The notes under the pieces: model-generated
Database searches by the model: none
Seen by the model: the letters and a program-made list of their open reading frames with translations, nothing else
Told to the model about the DNA's origin: nothing
Shown: positions 7,705 through 16,596 of the stretch, piece by piece
Layout: each line of letters begins with the position of its first letter
Numbering within the stretch: position 1 is the first letter of the stretch
Source: BD2-11 clade cluster bacterium bin43
Lineage (GTDB): Bacteria; Gemmatimonadota; Gemmatimonadetes; Longimicrobiales; Gaopeijiaceae
Assembly: GCA_002238605.1 (NCBI GenBank)
Contig: MPMR01000013.1
Coordinates: 1 to 64,000, forward strand
DNA length: 64,000 nucleotides
Direction: 5' to 3'
Made by a program: the position numbers and the translations under genes

Positions 7705-8649
7705 ATGTTCGCCCGCTACCTCGCCGGACGCGTAGCCCAGCTGGGCGTGGTATTGCTTCTGGTATCGGTCGCGGTCTTCTCGATCATGCACGCCCTCCCC
7801 GGGGATCCAGTGCAGCTGATGCTCTCCGGAGCCGAGAGCGGATCGGTGACGCCGGAGCGGCAGGAGCAGCTGCGCGAGGAGATGGGGCTTAACGACCCGC
7901 TCCCCGTGCAGTATGGCCGGTTCCTGCGGGGCGCGGTCACGGCCGATCTGGGAACCTCGGTCCGACTGCGCGCGCCTGTCCTCGACCTGATCCTCGACCG
8001 CCTGGGCTCGACGCTGGCCCTCAGCCTGGGCGGCATCCTCTTCGCGGTGATCATCGGAGTGACCACGGGAGTGCTCGCCGCCCTCAAACAGGGCTCGTGG
8101 ATCGACGGGTTCAGCCGGGTGCTCGCCTACGCGGGGGTGTCGCTGCCCCTATTCTGGCTCGGTCTCCTGCTGATCCTCGTGTTCTCGTTCTGGCTGCCAT
8201 GGTTCCCGCCGGCGGGATCGGAGGGGCTTCGTTCGCTCGTGCTTCCGAGCCTGTCGCTGGGGCTCCTGTCCGCGGGGGTGATCGCGCGGCTGACGCGGGC
8301 CTCGCTGCTCGAGGTGCTGGTCGAAGACTACGTGCGCGCGGCGTGGGCGAAGGGCCTGCCCAGGCGCATCGTCTATCTGAGGCACGCGCTCCGGAACGCC
8401 TTCCTTCCGGTTCTGACCATCCTCGGGCTTCAGTTTGGGGCGATGCTCGCGGGCGCGGTCGTGACGGAAACGGTCTTCAGCCGCCCCGGGCTGGGCCGCC
8501 TGGTGGTGAGCGCGATCCTCTGGAAGGACTATCCGCTGGTGCAGGGGATCGTGCTGTTCATGGCCACCGCCTACGTCGTCGTGAACCTGCTCGTGGATCT
8601 GCTTGCGGCCTGGCTCGATCCGCGCATTCGCGACGGGGCGCCGGCATGA
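7705..8649 (+). CDS. DppB/OppB-type ABC transporter permease
   Basis: This is the first inner-membrane permease of a peptide/nickel-type ABC importer, 314 residues, the usual family length. It shows an N-terminal membrane helix, the periplasmic MHALPGDPVQLM motif, and the EAA-type loop for contacting the ATPases (EVLVEDYVRAAWAKGLPRRI, followed by RHALRNAFLPVLTILG). The family ending FMATAYVVVNLLVDLLAAWLDPRIR is intact. Its stop overlaps the dppC start (ATGA). It opens a same-strand operon running to dppF at 16594; no substrate-binding protein gene precedes or follows it. Confidence 0.93.
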   Translation: MFARYLAGRVAQLGVVLLLVSVAVFSIMHALPGDPVQLMLSGAESGSVTPERQEQLREEMGLNDPLPVQYGRFLRGAVTADLGTSVRLRAPVLDLILDRLGSTLALSLGGILFAVIIGVTTGVLAALKQGSWIDGFSRVLAYAGVSLPLFWLGLLLILVFSFWLPWFPPAGSEGLRSLVLPSLSLGLLSAGVIARLTRASLLEVLVEDYVRAAWAKGLPRRIVYLRHALRNAFLPVLTILGLQFGAMLAGAVVTETVFSRPGLGRLVVSAILWKDYPLVQGIVLFMATAYVVVNLLVDLLAAWLDPRIRDGAPA

Positions 8650-9470
8650 CCGTCGCGGGCCGCACCCTGACTCCGGGGTTCATCGCCGGAAGCTGCATCC
8701 TTGCGGGGTGGGTGCTGCTGGCCATCTTCGCCGCCCTCGGCTCGCCCCATGATCCGCTGGCCACGGTCTCCGGGGCACGCGAGGCGCCCTCGGCGGAGTT
8801 CTGGTTCGGGACGGACCGGCTCGGCAGGGACGTCTTCAGCCGCGTCGTGTACGGCGCGCGCGTGTCGCTCATCCTCGGCTTCATCAGCGTCGCCATCGGC
8901 TCGGTGCTGGGCTCCGCGCTGGGGCTCGTGTCCGGCTACTACCGCGGCCCGGTGGACACGGTGCTGATGCGCATGGTGGATGCGATGCTGGCCTTTCCCG
9001 GCATCCTCCTGGCCCTCGTCGTCATCGCGGCGCTCGGCCCGAGCATCACCAACGTCATGGTCGCGGTCGGCGTGTCCACGATCCCGCGCTACGCGCGCCT
9101 GGTGCGGGGGACGGTGCTGACCGTGCGCGAGCAGGAATACATCGACGCGGCCCGGCTCCTGGGCGTCCCGGATGTCCGGATCATCCTGCGCCACGTGCTC
9201 CCGAACACGGCGATCCCGCTGCTCGTGCTCTCGACGCTCGAGTTCGGACACGCGATATCGGTGGGCGCGGGACTGAGCTTTCTGGGACTGGGCGCGCAGC
9301 CTCCGACGCCGGAGTGGGGGCTGATGGTCGCCGTGGGTCGCGACGTGCTGGGGCGGGCATGGTGGATTTCGACCTTCCCCGGCCTCGCCATATTCACCGT
9401 GGTCATGGCCACGAATCTCCTGGGCGACAGCCTGCAGGAGATGCTGGATCCGAGGTTGAAGGGCCGGTGA
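8646..9470 (+). CDS. DppC/OppC-type ABC transporter permease
   Basis: This second permease of the importer has 274 residues from ATG 8646, which overlaps the dppB stop. It contains the characteristic HDPLATVSGAREAPS ... WFGTDRLGRDVFSRVVYGAR N-terminal block, the EAA loop (EQEYIDAARLLGVPDVRIIL, then RHVLPN), and the typical GAGLSFLGLGAQPPTPEWGLM motif. The family ending NLLGDSLQEMLDPRLKGR is complete. With DppB it forms the translocation channel, energised by the ATPases encoded at 14805-16594. Enzyme genes lie between the permease and ATPase genes, so uptake and catabolism appear to be one transcription unit. Confidence 0.93.
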   Translation: MTVAGRTLTPGFIAGSCILAGWVLLAIFAALGSPHDPLATVSGAREAPSAEFWFGTDRLGRDVFSRVVYGARVSLILGFISVAIGSVLGSALGLVSGYYRGPVDTVLMRMVDAMLAFPGILLALVVIAALGPSITNVMVAVGVSTIPRYARLVRGTVLTVREQEYIDAARLLGVPDVRIILRHVLPNTAIPLLVLSTLEFGHAISVGAGLSFLGLGAQPPTPEWGLMVAVGRDVLGRAWWISTFPGLAIFTVVMATNLLGDSLQEMLDPRLKGR

Positions 9471-9508
9471 GCCCAGACACATGCCTGGGTCAAGCGATAT
9501 GTAAGCGT

Positions 9509-9615
9509 GAGCGACATGCGGGCATGGAGCGACATGCGGGCGTGGAGCGAGGCGGACCGGCGACAGCTCGCCATGTATCCAGTAGACACCAGTAAGTCAT
9601 CAGTAGACACCAGTA
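9509..9615 (+). repeat. Two short direct repeats upstream of the TIM-barrel gene
   Basis: An 18-base unit (GAGCGACATGCGGGCATG) at 9509-9526 is repeated with one change at 9527-9544, plus a six-base third start. A 15-base unit (CAGTAGACACCAGTA) at 9580-9594 recurs at 9601-9615. Both fill the spacer between dppC and the next gene and encode nothing obvious; slippage repeats or a regulator-binding region are possible. Confidence 0.6.
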
Positions 9616-9639
9616 TGGGGAAGAGGAGGATCATCGACC

Positions 9640-11046
9640 GTGACCGACAGGTGCGTAGGAGTCCAGATCGGGCCCGCGAGCTTCGTGGACGAAGGCGTGG
9701 ACGCAGTGCTGGACACGTTGCAACAGCGCGTGGGCGTGAATGTGGTCTTTCTGGGAACGGTGAGCTGGCTCGGGCTCAAGATCGGGCGCAGCATCTCGTG
9801 GAAGATCGACGGATGGCCGGACCACGGCGTCCCGGAGCCGCTCGAAGTCCAGGGCGGATCCTATCTCGCGCATCATCCCGAGTTCTACCGCAACACCAGC
9901 GTCACCAACTTCCGCGCCCCGGACGAGGGGATGCATGGACGGGACATCCTGGAGATGGTCATCCCTGGTGCCCGGGAGCGGGGAATGAAGGTTATCCCGG
10001 AGCTGATGGAACCGCTGTTCAAGTATTCCGGGCATGGGTCGGCGAATACCGTGCAGATTCCCAACCTGGTGCAGCTCATGGAGGTGGACTATCTGGGCCG
10101 GATCAGCGGCGCGCCGTGTCTGGAGCATCCCGACTACCGGGGGTGGTGGCACGCGCTGATCGAGGACCACTGCCGCAGCTACGACATCGACGGCATCATG
10201 TGGTGCAACGAGCGCCGCAGCCCTCTGGACCAGCTGGTGACCGGGATGGCGCCGGGATGCTTCTGCACGCACTGCCTCACGAGCCTGGACGGGGCGGGGA
10301 TCGACGCCGAGGGCGCGCGACGGGCGTGCGCGGCCCTTCACGACTACTTCAGGAAGGCGCGCGCGGGGGAGCATTTCACGGACGGCGCCCTCATCACCGG
10401 GCTCCGGGTGCTGCTCGACAATCCCGAGTTCCTGCTGCTCGAGCGGCACTGGGTGGAGCGCAACAAGGACCTGGACCGCGAGCTGTACGGGCTCGTCAAG
10501 TGGTGCGATCCGGCGCTCGAGTTCGGGCTCAACGTGTGGAACCGCAACCACTTCAACCCCTTCCGCAAGGCGCAATGGCCCTGGGCCGAGACGAAGGACT
10601 ACGCCGACTGGGTAAAGCCGATCACCTACCAGCATCAGTCGGGCGGCATCTACGTCAACGAGATGAAGCAGCTGCACGCGTCCCTTTTGCGCGATCTGGC
10701 GCCCGCGGACATCACGCCGATCATGTACCGGATTCTGGGACTCGACGAGGCACCGTGGGAAGAGCTGCTCGGTGTGGGCATGTCCCCTGCGAGCTATGTT
10801 GGCGGGCAGTGCCGGGACACGATCGAGGCGCTGGACGGGGAGCTGCCGGTGCTGATGGGCATCGGCGTGGACGCGCCGCGATCGAGCCCGGGACAGGCGG
10901 CTTGCACGCCCGAGATCGTGTACGAGAGCGTGCACGCGGCCTACGGGACGGGCGCCGCCGGCGTCATCTATTCGCCCAACTACGCGAGCATGAGGCTCAC
11001 CAATCTCGACGCAGGCGCGCGGGCGCTGGCGGAGCTGGGGATCTGA
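9640..11046 (+). CDS. TIM-barrel hydrolase-like protein of unknown specificity
   Basis: The 468-residue product looks like a TIM-barrel glycosyl-hydrolase-like protein of the poorly characterised kind (similar in flavour to hypothetical glycosyl hydrolase 6), but I do not recognise a defined family. Supporting features are barrel-strand motifs such as RGMKVIPELMEP, a strand-end acid in YDIDGIMWCNERRS, followed about 20 residues later by a CFCTHC cysteine cluster, and KPITYQHQSGG. No signal peptide is present, so it acts in the cytoplasm. GTG at 9640 is chosen because AGAGGAGGA lies 9 bases upstream. Its place between transporter genes suggests that it acts on the imported compound, possibly a glycosylated or sugar-like molecule. 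Confidence 0.6.
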   Translation: MTDRCVGVQIGPASFVDEGVDAVLDTLQQRVGVNVVFLGTVSWLGLKIGRSISWKIDGWPDHGVPEPLEVQGGSYLAHHPEFYRNTSVTNFRAPDEGMHGRDILEMVIPGARERGMKVIPELMEPLFKYSGHGSANTVQIPNLVQLMEVDYLGRISGAPCLEHPDYRGWWHALIEDHCRSYDIDGIMWCNERRSPLDQLVTGMAPGCFCTHCLTSLDGAGIDAEGARRACAALHDYFRKARAGEHFTDGALITGLRVLLDNPEFLLLERHWVERNKDLDRELYGLVKWCDPALEFGLNVWNRNHFNPFRKAQWPWAETKDYADWVKPITYQHQSGGIYVNEMKQLHASLLRDLAPADITPIMYRILGLDEAPWEELLGVGMSPASYVGGQCRDTIEALDGELPVLMGIGVDAPRSSPGQAACTPEIVYESVHAAYGTGAAGVIYSPNYASMRLTNLDAGARALAELGI

Positions 11047-11154
11047 GGAAGCCCGACACGAACGAGGAGCTCGCGACCAACCAGAATGAACAGGTGCGGG
11101 GCGCCACGATGCTCGTGCGGGCTCGCGCCAAACTGACGGAGGCGATACACCATC

Positions 11155-12480
11155 ATGCCCGAAGCACCAGCCTGGAAGTTCCAGCCGGTCCTGCAGGACC
11201 TGGCCCCGAGGGAGCCCGCGTCGGTGACGCTGCGGGGCCGCGTGATCACCGGGGTCGGGCGCGAGGTGATCGAAAACGGTCACGTGACCCTTGAAGGGGG
11301 CATGATCACGTCCGTCGGTGAAGGCGGTGGGGCGGTGGGCGGCGGTGGCGCCGGGGCAGGCGGCCGAGCTGGCGATGATGGAGGCCGGGCGGGCGCAGGG
11401 GCTGTGGGCGGCGCCCTGCCGGTGGTGGAAACCGGCGGAACCATCCTCGCCGGCCTCATCAACAGCCATGCCCACCTGGCCTGGGACGGGATCCACGACC
11501 TGGCCGCCCAGTCGCTCCGAGACGCGCCCGAGATCAGCGCCTACAAGGCGGCCGCCAACATGCTCGCCTGCCTGCGGGCGGGAATCACTCTGGTGCGCGA
11601 CCTGGGGATGAACCGGAGCGGCTCGTTCGCCAAGCAGGCGGTGGAGCAGGGGGTGTTCGCGGGTCCGCGGCTGCTGATCGTCGCCGAGGCGATCGTCCAG
11701 ACCGGCGGCCACACCTACTGGTGCTGCCGGGAGGCCACGGGCGCCGACGAGATGCGGCGCGCCGTGCGGGAACAGGTCAAGGCCGGCGCCGATCTCATCA
11801 AGATCATGATGTGCCACGACCTCCTGGAGTTCACCGACGAGGAGCTCGAGGCCATCGTTGACGAGACCCATCGCAGCAACCTTCCCATCACCGCCCACGC
11901 CACCTTCGACGCGGCGATCGCCCGGGCGGTCGACTTCGGCATCGACACGGTGGAGCATGGCGGCAGCATGTCGAACGAGACGATCGCGAAGCTGGTCGAG
12001 CGCGGGGTTCCCATAATCACCACCTTCTCGCCCGTCCTCCTCCAGTCGAAGCCCGAGATCGCGCGCCGGTACAACATCCCCGAGTGGAAGATCAGGGAAC
12101 GCCAGCGGCTGGTCGCCGACAAGAGCCGCTACGACGGGCTGCTGCGGGCGGCGCGCGCGGGTGTGCGCATCGTGTTCGGGACGGACGCGGGCAGCCCGGC
12201 GGTGCGTCACGGCGTAGTGGTCCCCGAGATGGAGTTCATGATCAATGTGGGCGTGGTGGCCGACAATCACGCCGCCATCATGAGCGCGACCCGCGAGGCC
12301 GCCATCATGAACCGGCTCGACGACCGCATCGGCACCGTGGAGGCAGGCAAGGAAGCCGATGTCATCGTGGTGGACGGCAACCCGCTGGACGATCTCCGCG
12401 ACCTGGAGCGCGTGCAGATGACCTTCGTGCGCGGGAGCTGCCTGTATGGGCGGCCTCCGGTTTCGGCCGGGGCGGTCTGA
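11155..12480 (+). CDS. Amidohydrolase-family metal-dependent hydrolase (imidazolonepropionase/prolidase-like)
   Basis: This is a metal-dependent amidohydrolase of 441 residues. The metal ligands are visible: His-x-His in INSHAHLAW, Lys in ADLIKIMMCH, His in ITAHATFD, His in TVEHGGSM and Asp in VFGTDAGSP. The usual C-terminal NRLDDRIGTVEAGKEADVIV also fits. No export signal is present. An odd Gly/Ala-rich insertion of about 35 residues (roughly 57-91) splits the N-terminal beta-sandwich, where relatives have a short loop. GGAGG precedes the ATG. The gene's stop overlaps the aminotransferase start. It probably opens a cyclic or linear amide derived from the imported substrate. Confidence 0.85.
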   Translation: MPEAPAWKFQPVLQDLAPREPASVTLRGRVITGVGREVIENGHVTLEGGMITSVGEGGGAVGGGGAGAGGRAGDDGGRAGAGAVGGALPVVETGGTILAGLINSHAHLAWDGIHDLAAQSLRDAPEISAYKAAANMLACLRAGITLVRDLGMNRSGSFAKQAVEQGVFAGPRLLIVAEAIVQTGGHTYWCCREATGADEMRRAVREQVKAGADLIKIMMCHDLLEFTDEELEAIVDETHRSNLPITAHATFDAAIARAVDFGIDTVEHGGSMSNETIAKLVERGVPIITTFSPVLLQSKPEIARRYNIPEWKIRERQRLVADKSRYDGLLRAARAGVRIVFGTDAGSPAVRHGVVVPEMEFMINVGVVADNHAAIMSATREAAIMNRLDDRIGTVEAGKEADVIVVDGNPLDDLRDLERVQMTFVRGSCLYGRPPVSAGAV

Positions 12481-13652
12481 TGGTCTCAGGATCCCATCTC
12501 GCCGCCCGCGCCGTCAGTGTGAAGTCCAGCTTCCGCACCCGCATGCTCGAGCTGTCGTCCGGCCTCGACGGCATCATCGCGCTCGGCCGGGGCGACCCCG
12601 ACTTCGACACGCCACCGGACATCGTCGCCGCGGGAGCTGAAGCCCTGGCGGACGGCTATACCCACTACACGGCCCCGCCGGGTCTCCCCGCACTGCGCGA
12701 GGCCATCTCCGGCAAGCTCGAACGCGACAACGGCCTCGACTATCCGGCCGGGCAGATCATCGTCACCAACGGAGTCCAGGAAGCGCTCCTCATCTCCATC
12801 CTGGCGCTGGTCGATCCCGGCGACGAAGTGGTGCTCCAGGCGCCGCGCTTCAACGCCTTCGACTACATGGTCAACCTTGCGGGCGGCAGGGTGGTCGAGG
12901 TGCCGACCCTGGAGGAGGACGACTTCGCGCTCAGGGCCGACGCCATCCGCAACGCCCTGACGGAGCGCTCGAAGCTCCTCGTGATCGCGAACCCGAACAA
13001 TCCCACCGGCGGCCTCACGCCGCGTGAGGAGTTGGCGCGCATCGCGGAACTGGCCGAGGAGCACGACCTCCTCGTCATCTCCGACGAGATCTACGAGAAG
13101 CTGATCTTCGGCGGGCGGGAGCATGTCAGTCTGGGCACTCTCGGCAACCTTCTCGACCGCACCGTCACGGTGAACGGCTTCTCCAAGGCGTACGCGATGA
13201 CCGGGTGGCGCATCGGCTACCTGGCCGCGCCCGCCTGGTTCATGGAGCCCGCTGTCGAGATCAAGCACACCCTGAGCATCTGCACGCCACCGGCCCTGCA
13301 GCGCGGGGCGCTGGCAGCCCTGGAGGGCGGGGGCGAGGCCGTCGCCTCGATGCTGACCGAGTACGAGCGCCGCCTCGATCTCGTGCTCCGGAGCCTCGAC
13401 GAGATGGGCATTTCGTATGGCCGGCCGGGCGGAGGGATGTACGTATACGCCAACATCTCGAGCACGGGCCTCGACGCGGAAACCTTCTGCCTTGAGCTGC
13501 TGCGCCGGGAGCAGGTGATGGTCTTTCCCGGAACCATGTTCGCGGATCCCGCCAACCGGCACATCCGCATCACCTTGCTGTCTCCCTACGCCTCCATGGA
13601 AGAAGCCCTGGGGCGGATGAAGCGTTTTGTCGAAAGGACGCGGCAGTCGTGA
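12480..13652 (+). CDS. PLP-dependent aminotransferase, class I/II
   Basis: The 390-residue protein has the full fold-type I set: ALGRGDPDFDTP near the N-terminus, TNGVQEALLI before the cofactor site, ANPNNPTGG (Asn/Pro/Gly), SDEIYEKLIF with the Asp that pairs with the pyridine nitrogen, the PLP lysine at about residue 236 in NGFSKAYAMTGWRIGY, and a C-terminal Arg in NRHIRITL. Length and motifs match aspartate/aromatic-type aminotransferases. ATG 12480 overlaps the previous stop by one base. It is a close paralogue of the enzyme at 31170-32372. In this operon it probably removes the amino group from an amino acid released from the imported compound. Confidence 0.93.
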   Translation: MVSGSHLAARAVSVKSSFRTRMLELSSGLDGIIALGRGDPDFDTPPDIVAAGAEALADGYTHYTAPPGLPALREAISGKLERDNGLDYPAGQIIVTNGVQEALLISILALVDPGDEVVLQAPRFNAFDYMVNLAGGRVVEVPTLEEDDFALRADAIRNALTERSKLLVIANPNNPTGGLTPREELARIAELAEEHDLLVISDEIYEKLIFGGREHVSLGTLGNLLDRTVTVNGFSKAYAMTGWRIGYLAAPAWFMEPAVEIKHTLSICTPPALQRGALAALEGGGEAVASMLTEYERRLDLVLRSLDEMGISYGRPGGGMYVYANISSTGLDAETFCLELLRREQVMVFPGTMFADPANRHIRITLLSPYASMEEALGRMKRFVERTRQS

Positions 13653-13704
13653 AGCCGGGCTCGCTCCCGGCGCGCAGCTGCCCCTCGCGGGACGGGGCGC
13701 CCTG

Positions 13705-14808
13705 ATGTGCCCGACGGGAAGCGACCACGCGCGCATCCTCCTCGCAGGCGCGGGCGTCCGGGGCGCCAAATGGGCCCGCGTCATCGCCGAGGCCCCGGAC
13801 GCGACGCTGGCCGGCATCGTGGATCTCGACGAAGCACGGGCGCGGCGAGCCCGGAACGAGCACGCACCGGACGCCTCGGTGGAACGCGATTTCGCCTCCG
13901 CCCTCACCCACATCGCGGCCGACGCGGTGGTCATCGCCACCCCGCCGGACAGCCATCATTCCCTCGTGAGCCAGGCGTTCGCACGGGGCCTCGACGTCCT
14001 CTGCGAGAAGCCGCTCTCCGACGAGATGGACGAAGTCCTCGACCTCATCGCCAGGGCGGACGAGGCCGGCCGCCATCTCCTGGTCGGGATGAACTTCCGC
14101 TACCTGCCGACCTCCCAGCGGATCCGTCACTACGCGCGAAGTCGCGAACTGGGCGCCCTCAGCTACGGGCACTTCACCTACCACCGGCAGCGCGACGGCA
14201 ACCGCCACGACCTGAGCGACTACGTGATGACGATGGCCCATCCGATGCTGCTGGAGCAGAGCATCCACCACTTCGACCTGCTGCGCTACTGCTACGACGC
14301 CGAGGTCGAGTCGCTGGTGTGCGACACCTGGCGGCCGTCGTGGAGCACCTATGAAGACGACTGCTGCGTCTCCGTGCTCTTCCGCTTCGAGAACGGGGTT
14401 CGCGCGAACTACCTGGGGACCTGGACCGCGGCGTGGAATCGCATGGACTTCCGCTGGCGAACCGAATTCGAGGACGGGGCGCTGATTCAGCGCGAGCAGT
14501 TCGAGGACCTGGTGCGCGTCGATTTCGATCGCGGCCTGGGACTCCGCGGCAGCAACTTCAAGGGAGACGCGGAAGCGGAGACCCCGGTCGCGGAAGCGCT
14601 CGCGCCCTGCACGGCCTTCATCGACGACACGCGCGAGCTGCTGGCCGAGTTCCTCAGCGCCGTTCGCGGCGAAGCCGAGCCCGTGACCACGGCCCGCGAT
14701 CATCTGAAGACGCTTCTCGTGGTTCAGGCCTGCATCGAATCGCTGCAAAGCGGAGCGTGGGTGCGCCTTCGGGATGTCCAGGAGGGACTCACGGGTACCG
14801 GCTCATGA
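13705..14808 (+). CDS. Gfo/Idh/MocA-family NAD(P)-dependent oxidoreductase
   Basis: The product has a Rossmann start (ARILLAGAGVRGAKWARVI), the family block DAVVIATPPDSHHSL followed by GLDVLCEKPLSDEMDE with the conserved EKP, and the C-terminal alpha/beta domain. YHRQRDGNRHD and EQSIHHFDLLRY contribute the catalytic-site His/Asp region. ATG 13705 is chosen over an upstream start in the same frame because it lies just ahead of the Rossmann strand and gives 367 residues, the normal length. The gene sits between the aminotransferase and the DppD ATPase and overlaps the latter by four bases. Family members act on sugars, inositols or related polyols, hinting at a sugar-like moiety in the substrate. 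Confidence 0.9.
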   Translation: MCPTGSDHARILLAGAGVRGAKWARVIAEAPDATLAGIVDLDEARARRARNEHAPDASVERDFASALTHIAADAVVIATPPDSHHSLVSQAFARGLDVLCEKPLSDEMDEVLDLIARADEAGRHLLVGMNFRYLPTSQRIRHYARSRELGALSYGHFTYHRQRDGNRHDLSDYVMTMAHPMLLEQSIHHFDLLRYCYDAEVESLVCDTWRPSWSTYEDDCCVSVLFRFENGVRANYLGTWTAAWNRMDFRWRTEFEDGALIQREQFEDLVRVDFDRGLGLRGSNFKGDAEAETPVAEALAPCTAFIDDTRELLAEFLSAVRGEAEPVTTARDHLKTLLVVQACIESLQSGAWVRLRDVQEGLTGTGS

Positions 14809-15800
14809 CGCCCGAGCCTCCCGGCGACGCATCCCGCGATCTGCTCCGCGTCCGAGGCCTGCACACGCAGTTCTTCTCCGACCGGGGGCTCGTGCACGCG
14901 GTCAACGGCGTGAGCTTCTCGGTCCGCCGGGGCGAGGTGCTTGCCCTGGTCGGCGAAAGCGGTTGCGGCAAGACCGCCACCATGCTCTCCGTGCTCCGCC
15001 TGCTGCCCCCCCGACGTACCCGCGTCCGGGCCGACGAGGTGAGCTTCAGGGGCCGGAGCCTGCTGGGGCTCGACGATGAAGAAATGAGACGCCTGCGCGG
15101 AGCCGAGATCGGGATGATCTTTCAGGATCCGCGCGCATCCCTCAATCCCGTGCTCACCATCGGCCGTCAGCTGACCGAGAGCCTGGAGGTGCACCTCCGG
15201 CTTGGGCGCCGCGCCGCCCGCGCCCGCGCGATCGAGCTGCTCGCATCGGTTGGGATCCCGCGGCCCGCCTCCCGGTTCGACGACTATCCGCACCAGTTCT
15301 CGGGCGGCATGTGTCAGCGGGTGATGATCGCGATCGCGCTGTCCTGCGAGCCCAGCCTCCTCATCGCGGACGAGCCGACCACCGCGCTGGACGCCACCAT
15401 CCAGGCGCAGATTCTGGATCTGGTGTCCGAGCTTCAGGCGACGCGCGACATGGCGATGATCTGGATCACCCACGATCTGAGCGTGGTGGCGAGCCTGGCG
15501 GACCGGGTCGCGGTGATGTACGGAGGGTCCATCGTCGAGACCGCCTGGGCCCGGCGCCTGTTCGACGCGCCGGCCCATCCCTACACCCAGGGCCTTCTGG
15601 CCTCCCTGCCCGCGCTCGACGAAGAGGGTCGGGGGCGCCTGAATGCGATTCCGGGCCAACCGCCCGACATGACGCAGCTCCCCGAGGGGTGCGCGTTCAC
15701 GGAACGCTGCCCGCACGCCTTCGACCGCTGCCGTCGGGAGAGACCTCCGCTGCTTCCGGCGGGGAAGGGGGCCCGCGCTGCCTGCTGGTGGACCGGATGA
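14805..15800 (+). CDS. DppD/OppD-type ABC transporter ATP-binding protein
   Basis: This 331-residue ATPase carries Walker A (GESGCGKT), the Q-loop ([12 protein letters not shown]), the signature [14 protein letters not shown], Walker B with ADEPTTALD, and the switch His in WITHDLS. A C-terminal oligopeptide-type domain follows, with the cysteine motif [14 protein letters not shown]. It pairs with the ATPase encoded next and drives the DppBC permeases at the other end of the operon. ATG 14805 overlaps the oxidoreductase stop and its own stop overlaps the dppF start. Confidence 0.95.
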   Translation: MTPEPPGDASRDLLRVRGLHTQFFSDRGLVHAVNGVSFSVRRGEVLALVGESGCGKTATMLSVLRLLPPRRTRVRADEVSFRGRSLLGLDDEEMRRLRGAEIGMIFQDPRASLNPVLTIGRQLTESLEVHLRLGRRAARARAIELLASVGIPRPASRFDDYPHQFSGGMCQRVMIAIALSCEPSLLIADEPTTALDATIQAQILDLVSELQATRDMAMIWITHDLSVVASLADRVAVMYGGSIVETAWARRLFDAPAHPYTQGLLASLPALDEEGRGRLNAIPGQPPDMTQLPEGCAFTERCPHAFDRCRRERPPLLPAGKGARAACWWTG

Positions 15801-16594
15801 CCCCCCTCCTCGAAGTCACCGGCCTCACAAAACACTTCCCCGTGCGTCGCGGAATGATGCAGCGCCGGACCGGGTCGGTGCGCGCGGTCGACGGCGTCAG
15901 CTTCCGGCTGCATCGCGGCGAGACGCTCGGCCTGGTCGGAGAGAGCGGCTGCGGCAAGACCACCGTGGCCCGCAGCATCCTCCGGCTCACCGAGCCCACG
16001 TCGGGGCGCATCGTCTTCGACGGCGTCGATCTCGCAGCCGTATCCCCAGCGGAACTCCGAACACTCCGCCCGCGCATGCAGATGATCTTTCAGGACACGC
16101 ATTCGTCGCTGAATCCACGCCTGAGCGTCGGCCGCTCCATCGCCGAGCCCCTGCTGGAGCACACGAGCATGAGCCGCGGACAGCGACAGGACCGGGTCGC
16201 GGAACTCATGAGCATCGTCGGGCTCGATCCGAAGCTCGCCGGACGTCTGCCGCACGAGTTCTCGGGCGGTCAGCGCCAGCGCGTCGGCATCGCGCGCGCC
16301 CTCGCCCTGAAGCCGGACCTGATCATCTGCGATGAGCCCATTTCGTCGCTCGACATCTCCATCCAGGCCCAGATCGTCAACCTTCTCGCAGGCATTCAGG
16401 AAGAGTTCGGGCTGACCTATCTCTTCATCTCCCACGATCTGAGGATGGTCAGGCACCTTTGCGACCGGGTCGCGGTCATGAATGAAGGGAAGATTGTGGA
16501 GATGGCCTCGGCGGAGGCGCTCTTCCGCGAACCGGGACACCCGTATACGCGCGCCCTCCTGTCTTCGCTGCCCAGAAGGCCCGGACGGGCCTAG
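15797..16594 (+). CDS. DppF/OppF-type ABC transporter ATP-binding protein (short C-terminus)
   Basis: This is the second ATPase of the importer: Walker [10 protein letters not shown]-loop [12 protein letters not shown], signature [17 protein letters not shown], Walker B with CDEPISSLD and SHDLRMV with the switch His. It has 265 residues and ends at [16 protein letters not shown], lacking the 50 or more residues of C-terminal oligopeptide domain usually found in OppF, so only the ATPase core is left. The nucleotide-binding parts are complete, so it is probably functional. Its start overlaps the dppD stop (ATGA), and the next gene begins two bases after its stop. Confidence 0.93.
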   Translation: MTPLLEVTGLTKHFPVRRGMMQRRTGSVRAVDGVSFRLHRGETLGLVGESGCGKTTVARSILRLTEPTSGRIVFDGVDLAAVSPAELRTLRPRMQMIFQDTHSSLNPRLSVGRSIAEPLLEHTSMSRGQRQDRVAELMSIVGLDPKLAGRLPHEFSGGQRQRVGIARALALKPDLIICDEPISSLDISIQAQIVNLLAGIQEEFGLTYLFISHDLRMVRHLCDRVAVMNEGKIVEMASAEALFREPGHPYTRALLSSLPRRPGRA

Positions 16595-16596
16595 CC

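Noticed and set aside
9631-12270. 879-residue minus-strand open frame opposite the TIM-barrel and amidohydrolase genes
   Set aside because: No recognisable motif and low-complexity composition; the plus-strand frames have ribosome sites and catalytic motifs.
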